Counted from the stretch's first letter, positions 37,531-47,085 are shown. The stretch: 64,000 nt of DNA from Paraburkholderia aromaticivorans (GCF_012689525.1 NZ_CP051514.1:1612001-1676000), one strand, 5' to 3'. Notes: generated by a model not told the origin, from the sequence alone. Translations and numbers: made by a program.

Positions 37531-38917
37531 TACTACAGCCGTAGATAAAACAAAGCAGGAGGTACGCAGCCGCGGCGCCGGTAGTGACACTGCTGGGCGC
37601 GGTACTGGTGCCTGCGCCGCCATGCCGACCAGGCCAGGACGTACTCGATGGAGTGAGCTCCGCGCCATAGGAGGCGGCACAGTAGCCGGCGGATCTCCTG
37701 CACACTGAGCGGCACCGAATCTTCAGGTGTTTTTTTTGGCGCGCACCCGCAGGGTGACGAGCGCGGCATGGGCCAGCAGCGCCAGCGTGATGTGACGGTA
37801 CCAGCCCTGCCATTGGCGTACCTCGTATTGATCGAGCCCGCATTCGCCTTTGGTTGCCTCGAAGCCGGTTTCGATTTCCCACCTGCGGCCCGCGACGTTG
37901 ACCAGGGTTTGCCGTGTGGCTTTGCTGCGCGGGGCGTATACGACGTAATACGCATGCTCGCGTTGCTCGTCCAGGCTGCGCCGCACCAGCAGGTAATGCC
38001 CGAAGCGGCGCTCTTCTGTGGTGATCTGCAGACGCCACAGCGGAGTCAACGCCCAGTCATACAGGCGCTCGCCTTTGGCGCCGGCACCTGCTGACAGGCG
38101 TCGCCATGCCCGTGCCGGCAAGGCTTCGGCGATCCGGTCGGACCGTACGTAGTCGGGACCCTGCCACCACAGGGGTTCGTTCTTCGCGACGGCCAGTACG
38201 AAAGACTGGCCGCGCGACTCGAGCCACAGCCGCAGGTGACGGTCGCCGCCGTAGACTTCATCACCCGTGACCCAGCCGCACGGCACACCTGCGTCCAGCG
38301 CCCGCTCAAGCATGCTGCGCGCGAGCTGCGGCTTCGTTGCAAACTCCACCGCCTTGGGAATGCCCGCTGCCTCGCAGCGCACACGGTCATCGGTCCACGC
38401 CTTGGGCACATACAGTTCGCGGTCGATAAACGCGCTGCCGCCGCGACCGGCATAGCAGAGGAACACGCCGATCTGGCTGTTCTCGATACGGCCTGCGGTG
38501 CCACTGTACTGGCGTTGCACACCGGCCGAGTGCTGCCCCTTCTTGACGAAGCCGGTCTCGTCCACAACCAGCACCGCGTCGCGCTCGCCCAGTTGTTCAA
38601 CGACGTACTCCCGGAGCACATCGCGCGCGCCATCCGCATCCCATTGCGCCCGCTCGAGCAGGTGCTGCACGCCATCAGGCGTTGCTTCGCCGATCCATTC
38701 GGCGAGTTGCCAGCCGTTCTTGCGCTCGACTGTGCCCAGCAGGCCCTTCAGGTAAGCGAGAGACCGATGTCGGGGCTCGGGTCGCCTGAACAGTTCTCCG
38801 AGCCGCTGATGTAGCGCCTCCAGTTCACGCTCCCACGCTATCGCCGTCGAATGCATCGCTTTCTCATGTAGTAGTACTAAATATTGTTAGTATAGTAAAA
38901 AATCTACGGCTGTAGTA
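37531..38917 (-). mobile_element. IS701-family element (copy A) with TTAG target duplication
   Basis: Perfect 16-bp inverted ends TACTACAGCCGTAGAT (37531-37546) and its complement (38902-38917). TTAG flanks both sides (37527-37530 and 38918-38921), fitting the 4-bp YTAR targets of IS701. One transposase gene on the minus strand, with an A8 run near its 3' end. Inserted beside IS701 copy B and an IS5 element at the same tetranucleotide. Confidence 0.93.
37723..38856 (-). CDS. IS701-family transposase, with A8 frameshift site
   Basis: The zero frame gives 377 residues with the IS701 core: VLVVDETGFVKKGQHSAGVQ (D1), GWVTGDEVYGGD (D2) and RRWEIETGFEATKGECGLDQ (E). It ends shortly after a run of eight A residues (37730-37737 on the minus strand). 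In the +1 frame the family's C-terminus continues, TPEDSVPLSVQEIRRLL and HVLAWSAW-like YVLAWSAWRRRHQ, to a stop at about 37533, giving the usual length of about 440 residues. The full protein may thus need slippage at the A run, or it is a recent mutation. Confidence 0.9.
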   Translation of the reverse strand: MHSTAIAWERELEALHQRLGELFRRPEPRHRSLAYLKGLLGTVERKNGWQLAEWIGEATPDGVQHLLERAQWDADGARDVLREYVVEQLGERDAVLVVDETGFVKKGQHSAGVQRQYSGTAGRIENSQIGVFLCYAGRGGSAFIDRELYVPKAWTDDRVRCEAAGIPKAVEFATKPQLARSMLERALDAGVPCGWVTGDEVYGGDRHLRLWLESRGQSFVLAVAKNEPLWWQGPDYVRSDRIAEALPARAWRRLSAGAGAKGERLYDWALTPLWRLQITTEERRFGHYLLVRRSLDEQREHAYYVVYAPRSKATRQTLVNVAGRRWEIETGFEATKGECGLDQYEVRQWQGWYRHITLALLAHAALVTLRVRAKKNT

Positions 38918-38920
38918 TTA

Positions 38921-39833
38921 GAAGCTGTTGCGAAATTAAGTTTTGGGGCTGTTAACTTTTCCGACTTGGTGTTAACTTTCTGTCTTGTTTTGCCTGACAG
39001 GAAGCGATGCCTAAAGAACTGATAGACGACGAATTGTGGTCACTCATCGAACCGCTGCTACCCGCGCGAGCACCGCGCAATCGCCAATATGCCGGTCGAA
39101 AACCGACACCGGACCGAGCCGTTCTAACCGGCATCGTATTCGTGTTGCGCTCGGGCATTGCGTGGAACCTGCTACCGCAAGAGATGGGATGCGGTTCGGG
39201 CACCGCCTGCTGGCGACGGCTCGTGGCATGGCAAGAAGCAGGAGTCTGGCAACGCATCCACGAAGCGTTGCTGGCCGAACTGCGTCGTCGTGGCGAAATC
39301 GACCTGTCACGAGTGCTTGTGGACAGCTCGTCGATTCGTGCGATGCTGGCGGGAAAAAAACCGGCCCGAATCCAACGGACCGGCGCAAGCTCGGCAGCAA
39401 ACACCACCTCATCGTCGACGCGAAAGGCCTCCCGCTCGCGGTCATCCTGACCGGGGCGAACCGTCACGACGTCACCCAGCTTGATGCACTCGTCGATGCC
39501 ATTCCACACATTCGCGGCAAGCGGGGACGTCCACTGCATAAACCGCAAATCGTTCAGGGCGACCGGGGCTACAGCTCGGAACCGCACCGGCAGCGTTTGA
39601 GAGAACGCGGCATCACGCCGGTACTCGCAAAGATTGGCTCGCCCCATGGCAGTGGCCTGGGTAAAACGCGTTGGCCAGTCGAGCGCTCGATTGCCTGGCT
39701 TCACTCGTTCCGACGCCTGAAGATTCGCTACGAACGCTATGCCCATGTCCATGAAGCCTTCCTGTCTCTGGCTTGTGCCTTGATTTGCTGGACGCGACTC
39801 AAGCCAATGTTTAACTAATTTCGCAACAGCTTC
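38921..39833 (+). mobile_element. IS5-family (IS427-group) element with TTA target duplication
   Basis: Inverted ends GAAGCTGTTGCGAAATTA (38921-38938) and its complement (39816-39833). TTA flanks both sides (38918-38920, 39834-39836), the short TA-containing target of this group. It carries one transposase gene in two overlapping frames. It is inserted exactly in the TTAG that separates the two IS701 elements. Confidence 0.92.
39007..39818 (+). CDS. IS5-family transposase made by programmed frameshift
   Basis: Frame 1 from ATG 39007: MPKELIDDELWSLIEPLLPA, TGIVFVLRSGIAWNLLPQEM and the first catalytic Asp in RVLVDSSSIRAML. At GGG AAA AAA A (A7 run, 39354-39360) the ribosome must slip to the -1 frame to continue GPNPTDRRKLGSKHHLIVDA, ANRHDVTQLDALVD, QGDRGYSSEPHRQRL (D2) and WPVERSIAWLHSFRRLKIRY (E) to 39818. 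This two-frame layout is normal for the IS427 group. Fused product about 270 residues; it appears intact. Confidence 0.9.
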
Positions 39834-39837
39834 TTAG

Positions 39838-41296
39838 TTTTACTGTGTCATAAATTTATGCCATTATAGAACCTTCTTCAGATTTGGCATGAGGAAACAA
39901 TGGACGCGAAATCGTCGTTCGATGAGTACCTGGAACATCTCTGTGAAGCGCTCGGACACAGCGATCGCAATGCAGGGCTGGTGGGGTACTGCCAAGGCTT
40001 GATGTTGCCGCTGCGGCGTAAGAGTGTTGAGCCGCTGGCCGCTCACCTTGAACCCGAACGTGTCAGCGCGCGCCACCAGTCCTTACATCACTTTGTTTCG
40101 AAGTCGGAATGGTCAGACGCTGCTTTGCTTGAGCAGGTCAGGCGTTGGGTATTGCCACACATGAATCCGGCCAACGGACTGTTCTGGATCATTGACGACA
40201 CCGGCTTTCCGAAACAGGGCAAACATTCGGTAGGCGTCGCACGGCAATACTGCGGGCAGTTAGGAAAGCAGGACAACTGTCAGGTCGCAGTGAGCTTGTC
40301 GGTCGCCACGGAGGACGCCAGTTTGCCCGTCGCATACCAACTCTATTTGCCCCATGAATGGAGCGAAGATCCGGCACGATGTCAGCGCGCTGGCGTGCCT
40401 GATGAAATCGCGTTTTCGACCAAGCCGCAAATGGCGGCAACACAACTGCGTGAAGCGCGCGAAAGCGGCGCGCCTGACGGTATTGTGCTGGCAGACGCCG
40501 GTTACGGGAACGACAGTGTCTTCCGTGACGCCATCAGCGAACTGGGATTAACTTACGCAGTGGGCATTCAGTCCAGCGCCCGCGTCTGGGCTCCCGGCAC
40601 GGCACCTCTGAGTGTTGAGCCGCCCATCGGGCAGCCTGGACGGCCGCGCAAACTGCTGCGCCGTGCGCCCGGTCACGAGCCAGTATCAGTCAAAGCGCTT
40701 GCGCGTGGTCTTGATGCTTCTTCCTACCGCATGATCAACTGGCGCGAAGGAACCCGCACCATCCTGAGTTCCAGATTTGCCGCTGTACGTGTACGGACAT
40801 CGCACCGTGACTATTGGCGCGCTACACAGCGCGATGAGCAATGGCTCCTGATTGAATGGCCTCAGGGCGACCCTGAACCGGCTAAATATTGGCTCGCAAC
40901 ACTTCCGGAAGTGACGTCCCTCGAACGTCTGGTCAGTGTCGCGAAGATGCGCTGGCGTATCGAGCGCGACTACCAGGATCTGAAGCAGGAGTTCGGTCTG
41001 GGCCATTTCGAAGGCCGCAGTTGGCGTGGGTTTCACCATCATGCGTCGCTTTGCATCGCGGCCTACGGTTTTCTGGTTGCACAGCGCCTGATTCAGGGCG
41101 CTGGTAAAAAAAACTTCGCCATCGGCAGCCTCTTTACCTTACCCGACGATTATGTGCCACGGGGCTCCCCAGCGCGCCCAACGACATGTGGCTGATTCGA
41201 TTGCCAGCTTGCGCTGGCGGCTCGCAGCCTACATCGCCCAACGCCTTCGACGATGTCCGTTCTGCTCTTCATCAAATATCTTGTGACACAGTAAAA
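39838..41296 (+). mobile_element. IS701-family element (copy B) with TTAG target duplication
   Basis: Ends TTTTACTGTGTCA (39838-39850) and complement (41284-41296). TTAG flanks both sides (39834-39837 and 41297-41300). The element is a different IS701 relative from copy A (little sequence in common). It has one transposase gene on the plus strand, frameshifted near its end. The right TTAG abuts the 3' end of a group II intron fragment. Confidence 0.9.
39900..41285 (+). pseudogene. IS701-family transposase, frameshifted near the C-terminus
   Basis: The open frame to 41195 holds the full catalytic core: LFWIIDDTGFPKQGKHSVGV (D1), GIVLADAGYGND (D2) and MRWRIERDYQDLKQEFGLGH (E). Near 41165 a single missing base in CACGGGGCTCC moves the frame; the true end QRAQRHVADSIASLRWRLAA to SSSNIL lies in the next frame, stopping at 41283-41285. 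The lost tail is about 40 residues outside the DDE core, so residual function is possible. Confidence 0.85.
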
Positions 41297-41300
41297 TTAG

Positions 41301-41410
41301 TCGGGTAGCAGCAACGGATTGCTGCGCCGCCGCCCCCCAAGAACGGAGCGTGCGAGTTTTCCCCGCACTCCGCTCAAGCCGTTCAAAGCCCCTGATCAGG
41401 AGCCGGGTTC
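41301..41410 (-). mobile_element. Group II intron 3' end (domains V and VI)
   Basis: On the minus strand 41375-41341 folds as domain V: GAGCGGAG pairs with CTCCGTTC, a CG bulge follows, and TGCGGG pairs with CTCGCA around a GAAA-type loop. The catalytic AGC triad is at its 5' side. Downstream comes a GC-rich hairpin (GCAGCAAtccGTTGCTGC, domain VI-like) and the terminus CTACCCGAC. The intron body and maturase are missing. The loop is one base longer than the usual 34-nt domain V. Confidence 0.7.
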
Positions 41411-41520
41411 GTCACGGATAGGCCGAGACTGTGGGGATACGGTCGGCGACACCCGAACGGACGCAGCAGTTGCATGACCGTCTGCTGGCCGCCGGCGTGC
41501 CGCTGTGACGTTCTCGCTTA

Positions 41521-41801
41521 ATGTGGTTCCTGGCCGATGTAATCGGGCCGCTACAGCTACCTGACCAGAACCACTGTGCCAACAAGCGCCGCACTCGACC
41601 TATGCGTGGCTTCAAGACGTTTTGTTGTGCAGGCATCATTCTGGGTGGCATCGAGTTCATGCAGATGATCGTCAAAGGGCAGATGAAACACACTGGCAAA
41701 ATCAAGCCATCTGCAGCTTGCCAGTTCTACTCGTTGGTGACGTAAGCTATCCCTATCATATTGCCTTTGCACGAGTCAACCGCCTTACCGCGACAGAACC
41801 A
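41521..41801 (+). pseudogene. IS6-family element, 3' fragment (subtype A)
   Basis: A frame ending at 41745 encodes only the transposase tail: RRTRPMRGFKTFCCAGIILG, GIEFMQMIVKGQM and ACQFYSLVT, matching the end of the intact 8288 gene. The right terminal repeat follows at about 41784-41801 (inward GGTTCTGTCGCGGTAAGG). Everything upstream of about codon 185 is missing. Confidence 0.85.
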
Positions 41802-42029
41802 AAATTGCACCTGTTTTTCCAGCGCGACAATAGTACGTTGGTCCAATGTCGAGACGACGTGGAGCGCCGTCAGTTGAATGAATCTGGTTTCGAGTCAGTC
41901 AATCCGATGACTATCGCGGCCGCTCCTACAGCCTTCGTCCCGTCACCCCCTGCTCCGCTCCTGATCCTCTGATGCAGGTCGCCCGCCGGAACAATGTTGA
42001 GGCGTCGCTTGTCGCCGTGCATCGGCGCC

Positions 42030-43451
42030 TCATGCCCTGCGCGCATGGAGATATCTGAAAAACTCTACGCCTTCCTGCAGGCGCCGTTTCATCATCTCCC
42101 AACTCACCAGCATCTCGCGGACGATTTCCCAGATCTTTGTTGGTCTGAAATAAAAGCGTTTGTAGAACTCCTCAACGCCAAGGTAGATCTCTTCGCGCGA
42201 CAGGTGCGGATAGCCGATAGTGGAAGCTTGGGTGCCTGTCGAATTGATGAGGGCGATGACCTTCCCTTCATTCAACCATCCGTTCTCGACCGCTTGCTTA
42301 TGAAGGACGGTTCCCGGATAGGGCGCAGCGAGTGACACCTGAATCGTGTGGGGATTGATCTCTTTCGCGTATTCGATCGTCTTCTGGATCGTTTCGTGCG
42401 TCTCGCCGGGAAGCCCGAGAATGAACGTGCCGTGGATCTTGATGCCGAGCTTGCGGCAATCGTCACTGAACCGGCGAGCCATATCGGTCCGCAGCCCCTT
42501 TTTGACGTTCACGAGAATCTGGTCGTCGCCGGATTCGTACCCGACGAGCAAGAGCCGCAGCCCATTTTCTTTCATTACCTTGAGGGTTGAATAGGGCACG
42601 TTCGCCTTTGCGTTGCACGACCACGTCACGGCTAACTTGCCAAGACCACGAGCGATCTCCTCGGCTCTCGGTCTGAGATCCGTAAAGGTATCGTCGTCGA
42701 ACATGATCTCCCTGATTTCGGGCATGTTGTCCCTAATCCATTTCACTTCTGCGAGGACGTTCTCGACCGAACGCGTGCGGTAGCGATGCCCCCCGACCGT
42801 ATGCGGCCAGAGGCAAAAGGTGCACCTGGATTTGCAGCCTCGCCCCGTGTAGAGCGACAGATACGGATGCTTGAGATAGCCACTGAAGTAGTTCTCCGGC
42901 GTTAGGTCGCGCTTATAGATCGGCGAGACGAACGGTAACTGGTCCATGTCTTCGAGAATCGGCCGGGCGTCGTTGTGCATGATCCCGCCGTCGGGCAGGC
43001 GATAGCTCAGACCGAGAATCGATGCGAACGGGAGGCCCTGTGCAATCTCGCGACAAGTGAAGTCGAATTCTTCACGGCACACGAAGTCGAGTGCGCCGCT
43101 CGCGGCCAGTGAGCCCTGAGGATCGACGGCGACTTTTGCCCCGATCATCCCGATGAGGATTGGGGGCCTGCGCCGCTTTAAGTGCTCCGCGAATTGCACA
43201 TCACTCTGGAACGATGGAGAACTTGTGTGAATGATGACCAATTCGTATTTCTGAGCAATATCGAGTGTCGTATCCAGCGACAGGCCATCGGCGGGAGCAT
43301 CCACGACGCGGCTATCTTCAATCAGCGCAGCGGGCTGGACTAGCCACGTTGGATACCAGAACGATCGAATCTCGCGCTTCGTTTGGAACCGTGAGCCCGC
43401 TCCGCCATCGAAGCCTTCATATGAAGGTGCCTGCAGAAACAGCGTTTTCAT
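42030..43451 (-). CDS. hpnJ: Hopanoid biosynthesis radical SAM protein HpnJ
   Basis: A 473-residue B12-binding-domain radical SAM enzyme. N-terminal MKTLFLQAPSYEGFDGGAGS and cobalamin-like Rossmann region, the cluster motif GRGCKSRCTFC (Cys 206, 210, 213), VTWSCNAKANV, and the C-terminal signature MMKRRLQEGVEFFRYLHARR. HpnJ acts last in the making of bacteriohopanetetrol cyclitol ether, rearranging the glucosamine head group. GAGGACATTC precedes the ATG. It stands alone here; its usual partner hpnI is about 7 kb away beside a collapsed second hpnJ copy. Identity comes from family motifs. Confidence 0.9.
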   Translation of the reverse strand: MKTLFLQAPSYEGFDGGAGSRFQTKREIRSFWYPTWLVQPAALIEDSRVVDAPADGLSLDTTLDIAQKYELVIIHTSSPSFQSDVQFAEHLKRRRPPILIGMIGAKVAVDPQGSLAASGALDFVCREEFDFTCREIAQGLPFASILGLSYRLPDGGIMHNDARPILEDMDQLPFVSPIYKRDLTPENYFSGYLKHPYLSLYTGRGCKSRCTFCLWPHTVGGHRYRTRSVENVLAEVKWIRDNMPEIREIMFDDDTFTDLRPRAEEIARGLGKLAVTWSCNAKANVPYSTLKVMKENGLRLLLVGYESGDDQILVNVKKGLRTDMARRFSDDCRKLGIKIHGTFILGLPGETHETIQKTIEYAKEINPHTIQVSLAAPYPGTVLHKQAVENGWLNEGKVIALINSTGTQASTIGYPHLSREEIYLGVEEFYKRFYFRPTKIWEIVREMLVSWEMMKRRLQEGVEFFRYLHARRA

Positions 43452-44077
43452 GAATGTCCTCGAAGAGAATAGTCCGCGTGGCCGGGATCAGTCACCCGCA
43501 CGGACTCGCCAGGCATCGGCGATGTTCGCGAAGTGTCTCGAAGCCTTCAAAAAGATGACAATGACTGGATAGTTGCTTTGGACGTCGTCGTCTCCTGTGG
43601 GCCCCGGGGGAACTGGCGTGCAGGGATTCGCCGCACCATCATATTTTCGGAGCCGCACGACAGTTGACGCGAAGTAGTGAGGCAGCGGCTATCGCTGGGG
43701 AGCAGGAGGCGATCAAGAATACTACGACTTGGGGTGTCGGCATGGCAAAAAATTGACCTTTTAACCTGTCGGTCGTCACAGCGCGATTACGTTGAAGGTG
43801 GAAGCTCGTATAAACCCGGTGTCGATGCCCAGCTTAGCGAAACACACACTTAAAAGGCAACGCTGTGGCGATCGTAGCCGCGTTTGCCGGCATTGGCGAT
43901 TCATCCTGTACTAGACTATCTCTGCGCCGCCTGCGGCATCACCCCAGACACCAAGCGGCGTCCTGTGCTGCGTGCAGCACCGGGCCGTCGTCCAATCCTC
44001 TACGGAACGGCCAGCGGCAATAGCGGCACGGATTCGCGCGTTCACAGCGCTTGCTGCTTCAAAGCGGGAGACGAACC
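43452..44077. other. No recognisable gene
   Basis: About 625 bp upstream of hpnJ and the small gene at 44078. Only short frames without motifs. A TTGACC box at about 43753 could belong to a plus-strand promoter, but no convincing -10 was found. Confidence 0.45.
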
Positions 44078-44419
44078 ATGATGCAAGATCGAGTCAATAC
44101 AGACGGTGTTCCTCTTGGTAATGGCGAGCACATCAGCCCGACCGAATTTTTGCTGATGGCAGGCTTTCTTACATATCGCGCTCCACTGGCGCCGATCGCT
44201 GCCCGAGTTGCGGCCCGACGCGTTCTCGATGCCGTACTCGCGGCAGCGGCAACTCACGGGTTCGCAGATTCGGACGCGCTCGAGACGATGATGGCGCGCG
44301 CCGAAAAGTCTTCGCACATGTGGATGCTTGCGGAGCAGGCCGCCGCCGCCGTCGGGGATACGGTCGCTTACCTGCACGTGATTCGATGCGCCGGCGTAAC
44401 GCTGGAGTTGGACCCGTAA
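44078..44419 (+). CDS. Hypothetical small helical protein
   Basis: A 113-residue protein from ATG 44078 with GGGAG eight bases upstream. Composition is alanine-rich and helical (APIAARVAARRVLDAVLAAA, EKSSHMWMLAEQAAAAVGDT), no signal peptide or membrane span. I do not recognise the family. Codon use matches the genome, which supports a real gene. It is followed directly by an IS6 fragment. Confidence 0.6.
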   Translation: MMQDRVNTDGVPLGNGEHISPTEFLLMAGFLTYRAPLAPIAARVAARRVLDAVLAAAATHGFADSDALETMMARAEKSSHMWMLAEQAAAAVGDTVAYLHVIRCAGVTLELDP

Positions 44420-44531
44420 ACGCGCTCTTCGACGAGCGTCCGCGCGTCAAGGCGTTTCTTCTTTCTGTCTCCAGACGGCGTTGTAACTTGCCGTTGGTGG
44501 GACAAAACGCTGGAGGTGTGACGGTGGTTGA

Positions 44532-45060
44532 GAAATCAGTCGACGGATTTTGGGCGAGTTCCGTGAATTCGCGCCATGCGACGGACCTTTCCGCGAGTTG
44601 TTTGCGATAGAACGAAGCGCACAGCAGATGGCGCTTAAGCGCGAAATGTTGCCGGATCGGCCCGAAGCAGGAAAGAAATTTCTGTGTGCGTTTCGGGTCG
44701 CGAAAGCCGCGCATACGACGCTCGCGTTCGCGTGTCGGCTGATGGCTGTTCTCCGCCCGGTTGCTTATTCAGGCCGCCGCTTTGACGACCACATGCTTCA
44801 CGTTCACCGACTCTGGAATGTCCGCGTTTGCGGCCGGATAACTTCGCAGTTGGACGGCGACGATCTTTCGCGGCACCGGGCTCGAGCGCAGCACGCGCTT
44901 GAAGAACCGTTTGGCTGCGGCATTGTCGCGCCGCGCCGGGTGCCTCTGCACTCGCCCTTCGGACTCCTGCCGACGCACTCGGGACCGCACATCGTTACCC
45001 GGACCAGCCATCACGAAGCAGTTCTGAAGGTCAGACGCGTTTCCCGTTCCTGATCGATGC
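44532..45060 (-). pseudogene. IS6-family element, 3' part (subtype C), frameshifted
   Basis: Two minus-strand frames give consecutive transposase parts. About 45000-44769: NAAAKRFFKRVLRSSPVPRK, LRSYPAANADIPESVNVKHV. About 44714-44532: MRGFRDPKRTQKFLSCFGPI, RQHFALKRHLLCASFYRKQL and ELAQNPSTDF. These are the second half of a long-form IS6 transposase (the KRVLRSNPVP/DPKRTQ group). The catalytic N-terminal half is absent. The N-terminus of the same subtype occurs at 49205. Confidence 0.8.
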
Positions 45061-45145
45061 CGCCATCTGCTATCGGATTCTGACCGCCGTTCACACGCGG
45101 TTTCCACGCCAGCGCTATGCCCGGTAGTGACAGATTTGCTTCGCT

Positions 45146-45439
45146 CTACGCTAACGTTCGGAGTTTGCAGAGATCGACCTTCGCATAATGGCTGATGGAC
45201 TGCGGGCTACGATGACGAAGCACTCGTCCGATCTCAGGCAGCGACGCGCCGAGGTGTAGCATGCGAACAGCCAGGGCATGCCGGAACTGGTGAGAGCCGC
45301 GGTGCGGAGCGTCGACCTGGGCGCGATCGAGCGCGTGGCGCACAATCGATCTATCCGTGTCGTGAAACAATTGCGGAGACCGCGTCAAGGATATCAGGTA
45401 GTAGTTAAGGAAGGTCTGCATAACCCGCTTTTGAAGCAT
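45146..45439 (-). pseudogene. Tyrosine recombinase (integrase), C-terminal fragment
   Basis: The 97-codon frame shows GSHQFRHALAVRMLHLGASL, EIGRVLRHRSPQSISHYAKV, with the HxxR box, the following His and the nucleophile Tyr in HYAKVD of tyrosine recombinases. The N-terminal and first Arg regions are missing. It may be the remnant of an integrase that once brought in this segment. Confidence 0.75.
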
Positions 45440-45558
45440 TACTCTTCCTATCGAGCGCAGCCTCGGGGTTCAAATCTTTGTTGGTGAGTGGATGTCAGGG
45501 GGTTTTCTGCGCGCCCAAGCGCTCCGACCAGACATGTGGCCTTCATCGGCCCGGTGTT

Positions 45559-46512
45559 TCAAGCTTTGCGGAAAGCTCTACGCGCCATCCATAGATTGCC
45601 CAAAGCAAACAGGGTGGTGATCTGGGCGGTGTTCTTTGTCAAACCACGATAGCGGGTCTTCATGTAACCAAACTGCCGCTTGAGGATGCGAAACGGGTGT
45701 TCGACCTTGGCCCGAATACCCGCCTTCAGGCGTTCGATCTGATCGTAGATCGCGTCCAACGAATCACTCAGATCCAATTTCCTGCGCTTTGCTGGTCGCA
45801 TTGCAACATGCCACCGAACCGCGTCAGTCTCACAACGCTTTTCGATACCCTGGTAACCGGCGTCCGCGTACACATCCGTTTCTTCGCCATGCAGCAACGC
45901 CTGGGCGACGGTGATGTCGTGAACATTGGCCGCCGTTCCAATGACTGTATGGACGAGGCCCGAGTCGGCATCCACGCCGACATGCATTTTCATCCCGAAG
46001 TACCAGTTGCCACCTTTCTGCGTGGATTGCATTTCTGGATCGCGCGTGCCGGAGCCATTCTTTGTCGAACTGGGCGCAGCAATCAAGGTGGCGTCGACTG
46101 CTGAACCAGCCTTAAGCATCAGGCCTTTCTCCGTCAGGATTTCATTGACCAGCGCCAGCATTTGCACCGCCAGTCCGTGCGTCTCCAGCAGATGGCGGAA
46201 CCGAAGAATCGTGCTTTCATCGGGCAAGCGAACCATCCCGCCGTCGAGACCCGCGAACTCGCGATAAAGCGGCACGTCATAGAGTGCCTCTTCCATAGCA
46301 GGGTCCGAAAGACCGAACCATTGCTGCATGAAATGAATCTGCAGCATCGTTGCAATCGGGAACGGCGGCCGACCAGTTTTGCCCGAGGGATAGTGCGGCT
46401 CGATCAGCGCAATCAGTTTCAACCAAGGCACAACACGTCGCATCTCATCGAGAAATTCCCGCTTGCGCGTCCGCTTCGTTGACAGATCCAGACCAAGACC
46501 AAGCTGCGTCAT
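45559..46512 (-). CDS. IS5-family transposase
   Basis: A 317-residue protein from ATG 46512 (an in-frame upstream start exists at 46527). MTQLGLGLDLSTKRTRKREF, FPIATMLQIHFMQQWFGLSD and DESTILRFRHLLE are the N-terminal IS5-group signatures. The DDE residues are in GSAVDATLIAAPSS (D1), VYADAGYQGIEKR (D2) and KVEHPFRILKRQFGYMKTRY (E). The frame is complete. Terminal inverted repeats could not be assigned with certainty, so element borders are not given. Confidence 0.92.
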   Translation of the reverse strand: MTQLGLGLDLSTKRTRKREFLDEMRRVVPWLKLIALIEPHYPSGKTGRPPFPIATMLQIHFMQQWFGLSDPAMEEALYDVPLYREFAGLDGGMVRLPDESTILRFRHLLETHGLAVQMLALVNEILTEKGLMLKAGSAVDATLIAAPSSTKNGSGTRDPEMQSTQKGGNWYFGMKMHVGVDADSGLVHTVIGTAANVHDITVAQALLHGEETDVYADAGYQGIEKRCETDAVRWHVAMRPAKRRKLDLSDSLDAIYDQIERLKAGIRAKVEHPFRILKRQFGYMKTRYRGLTKNTAQITTLFALGNLWMARRAFRKA

Positions 46513-46921
46513 CACGTCGCTCCTCACCTAATTCGCTCTGTTTCCAGGATAGCTTGGCAACGGCGCAATGCCAGGACTTTTGCAGACATTCCTTAACACG
46601 AAACAGACACGGACATTCCGAATTTGCCATGAGTCATCTTTTTAATCCGAGGCTGACGGTCCGTTGCGGACAAAACCGAAGGGTCGCAGTGGGTTGACCG
46701 GAGACGGACGCCATCCGATTCTGCGTGGCGGGCTTCAGGTAACTCGCAGGCGATGCTTCCGATCACTCGTCGAATTGACGGCCCTTCAGCAAGCCGCGAC
46801 GCAGTCGTTAACCAGTGGTCCAAGAGCCGAAACAGTTGGTTCCTTCTGATTTACCTAGAGTACACCCGTTCGCTCTCGTAGGTTCTGACGGCCTTCCCCT
46901 CGGAAAGACCGGGACTTTTCC

Positions 46922-46951
46922 AAGCCGATCCCCTACGGGATCGGCTTTTTT
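46922..46951 (+). terminator. Strong Rho-independent terminator
   Basis: AAGCCGATCCC, loop CTAC, GGGATCGGCTT followed by TTTT: an 11-bp stem and U-tract, a textbook terminator on the plus strand. No protein gene precedes it on this strand for more than 400 bp; the nearest upstream gene runs the other way. See findings for a possible small RNA. Confidence 0.85.
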
Positions 46952-47085
46952 CGTTCGACTGCCCCCGCACTTGCCTATTGATGGGCCTTGCCGGCATGCG
47001 CTGTTCACGGTCGTGACCCTCCGGCAGCCGATTTGCCTCTTTCGATATGGCATCATTGTGTCCACCGTCGAGCTATGGAGAACTC

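Noticed and set aside
45146..45439. Integrase fragment as evidence of an intact genomic island with tRNA attachment site
   Set aside because: Only the C-terminal piece remains; no tRNA gene or direct repeat found in the window.
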